A program made the position numbers and the translations under genes. 64,000 nucleotides of DNA from Anthoceros angustus (taxonomy: Eukaryota; Streptophyta; Anthocerotopsida; Anthocerotales; Anthocerotaceae). Position 1 is the first letter of the stretch; every line of letters starts with the position of its first letter. The notes under the pieces are model-generated. The model made no database searches, had not been told where the DNA came from, and saw only the letters and a program-made list of their open reading frames with translations. Below are positions 55,960 through 64,000 of this stretch, piece by piece. Location: assembly GCA_010909165.1 (NCBI GenBank), contig VJWM01000220.1:124001-188000 (forward strand). The letters are read 5' to 3'.

Positions 55960-56130
55960 GCTAGCGCCTCCTCTTGTCTTCTCCCAGCTCTTCGATAAGC
56001 TTCAAGATTGTGATTGCCGGAAGAGTGAGGAAGCTGGAGAGCAGATGCACGAATCCCGTTCCGGCTTCCATGTACAATACTGACTAGTTGCTCGTTTCGT
56101 GTCTCGCCAGAGTGACTTGCCAGTGCGTCA
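55960..56130 (-). pseudogene. DUF674 copy 3, truncated
   Basis: Minus strand gives WQVTLARHETSN, an in-frame stop (TAG), then SVLYMEAGTGFVHLLSSFLT and LPAITILKLIEELGEDK, matching the first ~60 residues of copies 1 and 2. The rest of the gene is missing. Third member of the tandem array. Confidence 0.88.
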
Positions 56131-56447
56131 CAGGAAGGCGTCAGGCTCGCTTCCAAGTGTGAGAAGGGATAGGACCTTTGATTTACCTGCATGCCATGCC
56201 GCTCTTCGCCCCCTCCTCCGCCCGTCCTCCGGGTTGATGGAGCTACTGTATTATGCCATGGGCATCGGGCATGGCATGGCGGTTCCTCAGGCCGTACTGA
56301 CGAACCAGGTGTCGCCGGGACCGTGTCCCTTCCTTCATACTTTTTTTTTATCGAGTGAGCTCGAAAGCGCGAGAGTCAATCTTTTGTAAAGCTAAAGGTA
56401 AAGGCTCGCAAGCATTGCAAGTCAGTCGTGCTGCGTGAACTCGAAGC

Positions 56448-56830
56448 ATGTCTGGCAAAGGATTTCCGCTGCTTGGCCTCGCCGTTGCTCTTGGTTGTGT
56501 GTGTTGTAGTTTTGTCTCGGGAGCTGATCCTGAAATATCGGGCTATGGGTACGAGGTGGGAGGAACGCAACTCTGGGACATCAATGTTTCTCCAGTTCCC
56601 AAAACCTCTCCAGAATTGGGCTAACCAGTACAAGTTTTCGGGAGACCAACTCCGTAAGCGTTTCGTTTCCTCAACATTCATGATATACCAGTTGGCTGCG
56701 TTTGGCATCGTCTTCTAATATTGCTCCAGACTCACCCACGGTACCATACTGATTGAATTCCAAGGGTTTGCAAGTGCTTTGCAGTTCCACAACTCTGTTC
56801 CTGCATCTGGTGAGTTATCTGGAGTGGAGT
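56448..56830 (+). pseudogene. phytocyanin-like (blue copper) gene with frame break
   Basis: From the ATG at 56448, residues 1-27 form a signal peptide (GFPLLGLAVALGCVCCSFVS), followed by YEVGGTQLWDINVSPVP, a phytocyanin-like opening (VGG…W). The frame then stops at 56605, while the +1 frame continues NWANQYKFSGDQL, the next phytocyanin motif (WA…F…GDxL). One base is gained or lost near the AAAA run at 56595. A GTAAGC donor follows GDQL, and a possible exon 2 starts near 56730. Copper ligands could not be confirmed. It may be a broken gene or a sequence error. Confidence 0.5.
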
Positions 56831-57246
56831 GGAAGGTTTTAACATCCATATGGTGTATACCTTTCACGTGTTTTTCCCTTCTTATTTTGAAAGACGAAAG
56901 TTTATGTCTGTTGCTACCATGAAAGGAACGATGAAGCATGTTGAGTAGTGCTGTGGTACAGGTGCAGGTATTGCCCTTGCTTCAATGGTCATCGTGAATG
57001 CTCTCTGAACTTTGCCGAAGCATAGCACTGACCGGTCCTGAACCTGAAGTCAGTGGTGCTTAAAGTAGAGAAATGTAGTGTGGGAAGTCCTTCATTTTCC
57101 GGATCCTCTCTCCGGATACATGTCCTGTGAGGTCAAGAGCAAATCTGCAACCTGCCATACCTGGACGCAAATTTTGGCACCAAGCGCGCCTCCCAAATGT
57201 CCCCACTTTTGGGATGAGACTGTAGGTAATATCTACCTAATAATGT
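56831..57246. other. non-genic stretch
   Basis: No gene recognised between the phytocyanin-like sequence and the ABCB tail fragment. Confidence 0.4.
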
Positions 57247-57470
57247 TTAGTTTGCGTTTGTACTAAAGCCGAAGCATACACTTGTGTCCCTTGGCTCAAC
57301 TGTGTGTCCATCATGAAGGACAGCCATGGTGTTGGCCTGCCGGATTACGGACAGCCTGTGAGCCATCATCGCCGTCGTTTTGCCCACCATGACCTTACGG
57401 AAGGCCTCGGATTTGGCGTCCTGAGTGCCGGTGTCCTCGTCTTCCACGAGGTAAGAGCTCCGCGACCTAT
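57247..57470 (-). pseudogene. ABCB C-terminal fragment copy
   Basis: Minus strand gives DAKSEAFRKVMVGKTTAMMA, then HRLSVIRQANTMAVLHDGHT, aligned to the last exon of the ABCB gene next door ([20 protein letters not shown], then [20 protein letters not shown]). Walker and signature motifs are absent. A partial tandem copy of the gene's 3' end, with altered residues and length. Confidence 0.88.
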
Positions 57471-57498
57471 TAGGGCGGAGTAGAAAATTGTTCGAAGA

Positions 57499-60400
57499 TC
57501 AATCGTGCTTGGTTTGCATTTGTACTAAAGCGAAGTACGCTCCGGTGTCGCCCTTGGCAATGAGCTCCTGGTGCGTGCCTTGCTCAAGAATGCGGCCCTC
57601 CTCAAGGACAGCGATGGTGTTGGCCTGCCGGATTGTGGACAGCCTGTGAGCCACCACCACCGTCGTTCTGCCCACCATGATTTTATCCAAGGCATTCTGC
57701 ACCACGGCCTCGGATTCCGCGTCCAGAGCGCTGGTGGCCTCGTCCAGTAGCAGGATGGCCGGGTTCTTCAGCACCGCCCTGGCTATGGCTATCCGCTGCT
57801 TCTGGCCTCCCGACAGCTGCAGCCCTCTGGCGCCTGCGAAGGTGTCATATCCGTCCGGCAGGAGCTGCAATTCACCAGTTCATCGCACATTGACCAACGT
57901 GGACTCAAATTAGGGTTAGGGTTTTGGGCCAGGACGCAGCAAGGACGGCTCCCGGGCTTACCTGATGAAGGAGTGTGCGTTGGCAGCTTTGGCGGCTTCG
58001 ATGATCTCGGCTTCTGTGCAGGTTGGCTTGCTGTAGGCAATGTTGTCGCGGATGGAGGCGGCAAAGAGGGTGGGCTCCTGTCCTACGAGTCCTATGTGCG
58101 CACGGAGGGCTCGGAGGTTGTAGAGCGTGATGTCTTTGCCGTCGATCAGGATCGTGCCAGCCAGGGGTCGTAGTACCTCTCGATGAGGCTTACGATGGTG
58201 GATTTCCCTGACCCGCTCTGCCCCACCATGGCCACTGTGCGGCCTGCTTCGATCTGCAGGTTGAAGCTCTTGAAGACCAGGACGTGGGGCCTTTCCGGGT
58301 AAGCGAAGGTGACGCTCTGGAACTCCACATCGCCCTGGATCTTGCCGGGCTTGTGGCCCTGTGGGTCATCGGGCTCAATTTCTGTCTTCCTGTCCAGGAT
58401 TTGGAACACGGAGCTGACAGCCTGGGAGCTTCGAGCAAGGTCAGGGGTGAGGATGACTATCGCGTCGGCCAGAATGCGTCCTGTGGCCACCACCACGAAG
58501 AAGGCTTTGATGAACGTCCCGAAGGATGCCTTGTGTTGCCTCACCGTCTGGGCCCCGAACCACAGCATGAATGCCCAGGATGAGTACATGCCGAAGAATG
58601 CTGCTCCAACAACGATGCCTGCCATGTGGGACCGGATCTGCGTCCTTTTGTGAGGTTCGTGGAGCTTGGAGTGGAATAGGCCCATTACTTTTTCTTGGGA
58701 AGAGAAGGCTGTGATGGTGCGGAACTGGGACACAGCCTCGCCGGCTACCTGCAAGGCAGGAATGAGGAACATGCGGGCACCAGCATTCCAAGCAGGAACG
58801 AGCTTGCGTGCAGATGAGAATTTACCTTACTTGCTTCCAGCTGGCTGTCGGCAGAGATTTTGGCAAACCTGGCCAGGAACATGCGTTTGGCGGCATAGCT
58901 GAGGATGTTCAGGGGCTGCAAGGCAATTAGCACCACCGCAAGCCTCCATGACAAGACGAATGTGATGCTGTAAGCAACTGTGATGGTGCTGAGTGTGGAC
59001 ATGGCTAGGGCCATTCTGTCTCCAATCCAAGACCGCACCTGCATGGGTTCGACGATGTCCAAGATGAGATGACGTCAATAGGGTGTCAATGGGCAGGAGG
59101 GGGAGGGGCTGAGGCAACCCAAGGCTTGAAAACTTTACCATGGCTGCATCTGAGCTGAGTCTGCTGCAGACAGCCCCACTCGAGTTCTCATCTCTGTCGA
59201 ACCACCCGACCTCGAAGGTAAGTATTCGATGCAGCATGCCCCTACGTACTCTGGTTGTGAGTGCTTCTCCCATCACAGCGAATAAGTAATGCTGTGTGAG
59301 GTTGCTCACAACAGCCACGATCATGAGGCCTACGAAAACTCCAGCCACCACGTGCACTTCATGCCGTGTCTTGGAGGCTTTCGAGTTGTAAAATGACTCC
59401 AGCAGCTGCCCAAGGAGATAGGCGAAGGTTGGGTGAAGAAATCCGTAAGCAATGGCCCCGGCACTTGCTAGCAGACCCTGTTTCCACTCGGGTGCATTCA
59501 TGGCCAGGAGCCTCCAAATGGACACAGCCTTCTGCTCTCCATCATGCTTTCTCTCCACCGGATGCCCCGGTTCCACCATGGACTCGATGTCTTCTCCTCT
59601 CTCCTGTAGAGCCTCACTCACAGCTCTCCTGAGCGACCCTGTCAAGGACAGCATCTTGAACGACCTGGAGAGGCTGGAGCCTCGGCTCACATTCTTCGAG
59701 GCAGGTCCAGATACGGTTATCAACGAGCTGTTCGAGTCTTGTCTCACGTGACGGCGATCACCCTCTATTGCTGGCTCTAGCTGTTGCAGTGCGATCAAAG
59801 ATTTATACACTCCTCCTAGGGATATCAGCTCCTGGTGGGTTCCCATCTCCACCACCACCCCGGACTGCATCACAGCTATATTGTCAGCACTCCTGACTGT
59901 GGAGAGACGGTGAGCCACAGTCAATGTAGTCCTTCCTTTACTCGCCACCACCAGAGTTTCTTGCACCGCTCTCTCCGACTCTGCATCCAGCGCACTGGTT
60001 GCCTCATCCAAGAGCAGGATGGGCGGGTTTTTCAGCAGCGCCCTGGCAATTGCAATTCTCTGTTTCTGACCTCCTGACATTTGAACCCCACGTTCCCCAA
60101 CCTGGAGCCCAAAACCCACATCGACAAAATATCAAGCTCCGTGTTGTGTGATGTGAACTTGGAGAAAGATCGGGTTCAAGAAGCTTGCTTGGAAAATTAC
60201 CTGAGTCTCGTATCCTTGAGGGCACTGGGAGATGAAAGCATGCGCATTAGCAGACTTGGCGGCCTGCACCACCTCCTCCATGCTGGCACCCTCCTTCCCG
60301 TACAGGATATTTTCCTTGATGGTGGTGGCGAACAGGGCTGGCTCCTGGCTCACCAGCCCGATCTGCCTTCTCAGAGATTTGAGCTGCAGTCTCCTCACGT

Positions 60401-62182
60401 CCACTCCGTCGATCAGGACCTCCCCTGCCTGGGGGTCGTAGAATCTCTCCAGCAGCGCAATCGCAGTGGATTTTCCAGACCCGCTGCTGCCCACCAGAGC
60501 CACATTCATCCCCGCCGCTACCCGCAGGCTGAAGCCCTGCAGAACCGGCACATCCGGGCGGGACGGGTAGCAGAAGCTCACGTCCCTGAACTCTATCCGC
60601 CCTTGAATGTCCTCCAAAATGTCCCCGCTGAGATCATTGGACTCGATGAGCGGCTGCCGATTTATCACTTGGAAGATGCGCTGCCCTGCGTGAGCTCCTT
60701 CTCCGAAGGCTCGGATGCTGGGAGTGGCCTGCCCCAGAGATCTGCCACACACAACACATACATCCATCAACTCGTGAGCTCACCGGTCGTGACCATGACA
60801 GCACCCAGACGAGTTGCAACCCACATGGCAGAGTTGATGATCAAAAAGCCGGTGAGGACGACGTCGGCACCGTTGGCCTGATGCCTCGACACCAGCCTCT
60901 GCCCCACTAGGCTCATCACGGCCCAGACCAGGTACGAGAATCCCGACGAGGCGAGAGCGAAGCCTTTGGCCAGCCCCTGCTTCGATCCCAGCTGCATTGT
61001 CCCGGCGAGGGCGGCAACGAAGGATTCCACAGTCCGTTCCTCCGCGGCGAAGGAATACACAGTCCTGATGGAGGATACCGACTCCTCTGCTATCACGTTC
61101 GCCTTGTCATACTCCTTCCGGATCTTGGCGGTCATGTCTGTCAAGGCCGCTTTGTACATGAATCCTGGTACCAGCACCACTGGCGTTAAGGTGAGCGCTA
61201 CCAGAGCCAGCTCCCAGCAGATGTAGAAACCCACCACGTAGGCAATCAGAAGCTGCACCGAATTGGCTAGCATGTTTCCCACCTGCAACTCACAAACACC
61301 ATGCATTGTTCTCAGCCTCATCCTCGAGCCCACGACACAGGATTGTGCACCATTTTCGAGATGACATTGTGTGAACTTATCATGGAGGTGAACTTTGGAA
61401 GCATACCTTCTCACTCATGGCGTCCTGGATGGCTTCGCTGTCCTTTGCCACACTGGTAACCACTTCCGAAGTGGTGGTTCCCTTGCCATCGAAGAAGCCC
61501 ACCTCCTGCCTCAAGATGGCTCCCAGATACTTGGCCCTGATGAGTGACGACTGCCTCTCCCCTACTCTTATCCAGCAGCTCACTTCTGCAACAGCTCATC
61601 ACAACAACGCAAGCTTGCCAATCATTGATCCTATCACCAACATGAAGGCAGGCACACAGGTCTCCCGAATCTAGGATAATCGTCCCACTTACCCAGATAG
61701 CCAAAAAACGCTGCAGCAATCGCGACAAACACCATGTACAAACAGTACTGCGCACACATGCAAGTGACAGGCCTTCGGGTTAGGTCCGACTCTGCAGACT
61801 GTAAGTCCAAGCTTGAAAGCAAGAGATTGTTGTATCCAGGGAAACCTGGGGGCAATAACAGGCGTACTTTGCCCACTTGTCGTGCTAGTTCAGACGGGTC
61901 GTTCTGGAGGTTTCCGAACTTGTTGATCAGGACCCTCAACACCAAGACAATGAGGGGCACCACTGCCCCTTCTCCAACCGCTCCAACGATGCCCAACAGG
62001 ATCACCACCTTGTCGTGCATGTCAGCATACTGGAACAGATGAAGGTATCTCGCTCTGCCCGCAGGCTTACCAGATTCACCACCTTCACCCACATCTCCCT
62101 CTCCGCATCCCGAGGACACCATCTCCACTACTCTAGCAAGCCTACTCTTGCTTACGGGTGCTGTGTGCGAGCCTTCAAACAT
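57499..62182 (-). CDS. ABCB-type (MDR/P-glycoprotein) full-length transporter, phase breaks
   Basis: Nine minus-strand exons: 61868-62182, 61693-61747, 61407-61585, 60784-61282, 60201-60741, 59139-60101, 58826-59038, 57962-58748 and 57499-57864, together ~1,300 codons, as in plant ABCBs. The order is TMD1 ([19 protein letters not shown]…), NBD1 with Walker [10 protein letters not shown], signature MSGGQKQR and [11 protein letters not shown], a charged Ser-rich linker, TMD2, then NBD2 with [17 protein letters not shown] and [11 protein letters not shown]. Such plasma-membrane pumps export auxin or other metabolites; the substrate cannot be told. Exon 8 lacks one C in a run ([13 protein letters not shown], near 58165). 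Two junctions (exons 4/5 and 8/9) are out of phase by one base. So the printed sequence would not translate through, although every motif is intact. Confidence 0.87.
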
Positions 62183-63359
62183 GATGTGACAACCACCAAA
62201 GCTAGAAGGAAGTCCGGACTGGGCGGTGCCGTGTGCGGAAGTTGTGCAAGCAGTAGAGGGAAGGGAAGTACGGGAGAAGGAGCTCCTGGCCTAAGAGGTT
62301 GTACTAGGCCCAAATGTGACGACTGATTCGTGATCAGCCATAGTAGTGGCATTTGAATATCATTGCTCGACAGAGATCCTTACCCAGGGCTGACAGGACG
62401 CCGCAATTGGGTAAGGCACGGAGCGACAGCAGGCTATCAGGATCCACTACATACGTCCTGCCATAGAATGCGGCTGCTCATTGGACAGGATTACGAAGCG
62501 TCGGCACGCATTCCGCATCCGCCTTGCGGGCCAGTGCTGGGCTCGGGTTCGCCAGTATCAACCTGGACCAGTCGGCGCACATCCATTCGCTGACAGGAAG
62601 CGTGTTGCGCCAGAATCACATCTCCCTCGAGAGCTGCACATGGAGGACATCAGCCTGGACCTGCAGACTGTGTCCAGGGCGGAGTGTTCTCCATGATTGA
62701 TCATGCCGGAGTGTAAAGAGAGGCACTGACAATGGGGCTCATCTTCCAGATGTCGGCCGACATGAAGCTTCCGTATCACATGTACTCCGGGGAAGAGATG
62801 CTTGGCAGAAAATGGGTTTGAGTCACGATTTCCACGACCCCGTGCGGAAAGGGCTCCCCGATCTCGCGTCTTGGACAGTTACAAGGTTGCAAATCCCTGC
62901 AGACGTCCGGCGTGGACGGGGTGAGCAAGCTCTACAGTCGTCTTTGGTCCTAGTCATTGCCTGTTCGCCCTCCACAAACCCAGCAAAGAAGCAGTGCTTT
63001 TGGGGGGTGTGGGTTGGACGCAGTCTGTGTGAGGAAGAGATAGGCTACAGGCATCTGATTGCTTCCCTCTAGGTCAACAACCGTGGCGCTCCATGTAGGT
63101 AAATGGAGGAGAGAAGGCTGCGTGTAAGAAACATTTGCATGCAAAAACGTGAACGGCATGAGACGTAGTGGTCTTGGACTCATACTTTCACCTACTGCTC
63201 AGCTTCGTTGGTGACACCCACGAGAGGTACCTGCGGGTGGAAAGAGGACTTGTCAGGATAGTACTAGAGTTCCCAGAGAATCTCAGAGAGGGGGATTGAT
63301 GACTGGGTGCTTCTACATACTCTCTCCTCCAGGATCAGTGGTTGGGTACCTGGACCCCA
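62183..63359. other. intergenic region
   Basis: 5' flank of the ABCB gene and 3' flank of the peroxidase gene. ORFs of up to ~85 codons on both strands show no family signature. Confidence 0.5.
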
Positions 63360-64000
63360 TCATGCTGTGGTGGTGCGCCACCGGGCTCCTGAGTTCACCA
63401 TTTTCAAGTATGCCGAAGAGAAGTCCTTGAAGAATAGTGTCTGATCCTCTGCGTAGGCCTTTATCCATCTGCATTGAGTGGAAAATGTTATGTCTTGTAA
63501 CAGTGGAAGGGCACCTCACAGGACTTCTGAGTGGACTACTCTTACTGTTGGCATTCCTCATCCTCACTGATTGCTCGATCTGAAGGGATGCCCATCATGC
63601 CCCCCCCACCTGCGTGGTTGTGATTCAGAGTCAGGGGCAACGTGAAGCTTGCAACCTGCGGTGAAAAGGGATGACGATCAAGTGCACTGGACAAGGTCAC
63701 GTACCGGAAGCCCAGGGCTTCTGTGCCAGTATCTTGAAGTAAGTATTGTCGAAAACCGTAGGCTGTCCAAAACCCTTTCCACCGATTGTGTGTGCTCCGG
63801 AGAGTACGACCAGTTCTTGCACCCTGCAAGTTTGCTCAACGATATTCCTCACCTCCCCGTGCAAAAGTACTTCTGCCTTCCAACTTCAAGCAGGACAAAA
63901 AACTGCCTCTTGCCATCTGGAAAGTTAGCTGGAATCTCATATGGCGTGGTCCTGTGTACTTACGAGAACCCCTTCTTCTTGAAGACCTCCTTTAGCTGAG
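63360..64000 (-). CDS. APX6: APX6-like class I heme peroxidase, partial (3' part)
   Basis: Minus-strand exons 63964->64000, 63705-63823, 63546-63609 and 63360-63468 join in phase; the 5' part lies beyond the window. Residues read …LKEVFKKKGFS, VQELVVLSGAHTIGGKGFG (proximal heme His in the AHT motif), then PTVFDNTYFKILAQKPWASG, MMGIPSDRAISEDEECQQ, and WIKAYAEDQTLFFKDFSSAY near the end. This is the class I peroxidase pattern and best resembles plant APX6-type proteins. It should reduce hydrogen peroxide, though ascorbate use of APX6 members is uncertain. Exon 63546-63609 has an eight-G run coding for Gly. Confidence 0.88.

Noticed and set aside
57905-57930. Telomere-like TTAGGGTTAGGGTTTTGGG in the ABCB gene
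   Set aside because: Two short units inside an intron; likely a telobox or chance, not an interstitial telomere.
60081-60881. 266-codon plus-strand ORF
   Set aside because: Antisense shadow of the ABCB NBD1 exon, whose Walker and transmembrane motifs are unambiguous on the minus strand.

Overview
The window is nuclear DNA of a streptophyte, most likely a land plant. Its genes have many short exons with canonical GT-AG introns of roughly 50-300 bp, and several encode plant-typical proteins: a type I inositol polyphosphate 5-phosphatase with the plant N-terminal motif, an ABCI17/STAR1-like ABC protein, DUF538, DUF674, a DEG9-type protease, an ABCB transporter and an APX6-like peroxidase. The compact genes in fairly GC-rich islands, broken by an AT-rich retroelement block, would suit a small non-vascular-plant genome. 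The species cannot be fixed from the sequence alone.

Layout. 1-3 kb: an orphan ORF, a truncated LINE with an 11-bp target-site duplication, and an RNase H relic. 3.5-24.8 kb: a gene island holding an anthranilate phosphoribosyltransferase-like enzyme (+), an inositol polyphosphate 5-phosphatase (+), a SOUL heme-binding protein (+), an unknown organelle-type protein (-), a DUF538 protein (+), a RID3/IPI3-type WD40 protein (+), a Cu/Zn superoxide dismutase (-), an atypical thioredoxin (+) and an ABCI17-like ABC protein (+). 25.7-34.6 kb: one rearranged Ty1/copia element bounded by LTRs and an intact 5-bp target-site duplication. It is internally duplicated and carries a second copia fragment, a SINE-like piece and a 5S-rRNA-like piece. 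34.6-44.4 kb: repeats, including a tRNA-Asp-derived element, a ~182-bp tandem array, a long inverted repeat, LINE ORF1 relics and gene-fragment duplications. 44.4-64 kb: a second gene island with a 21-exon DEG9-type protease (-), a 2-oxoglutarate dioxygenase (-), a DUF674 tandem array (-), a phytocyanin-like gene (+), an ABCB transporter (-) and the 3' part of an APX6-like peroxidase (-).

Several genes concern redox or organelle upkeep: Cu/Zn SOD and the thioredoxin share a 405-bp divergent promoter region, and DEG9, APX6, SOUL and phytocyanin occur nearby. No operon-like logic is expected or seen. Two themes recur. First, genes have left partial DNA-level copies nearby: DEG9, the ABCI17 tail, the ABCB tail, the dioxygenase and DUF674. 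Second, small indels break otherwise intact frames or phases in the ABCI17, dioxygenase, phytocyanin and ABCB genes, and differences between near-identical retroelement copies cluster at CAG/CTG/CCG/CG sites. This could be real decay, but it also fits consensus errors at homopolymers and methylated cytosines. All gene models were derived by reading ORFs, splice sites and codon phase by eye.
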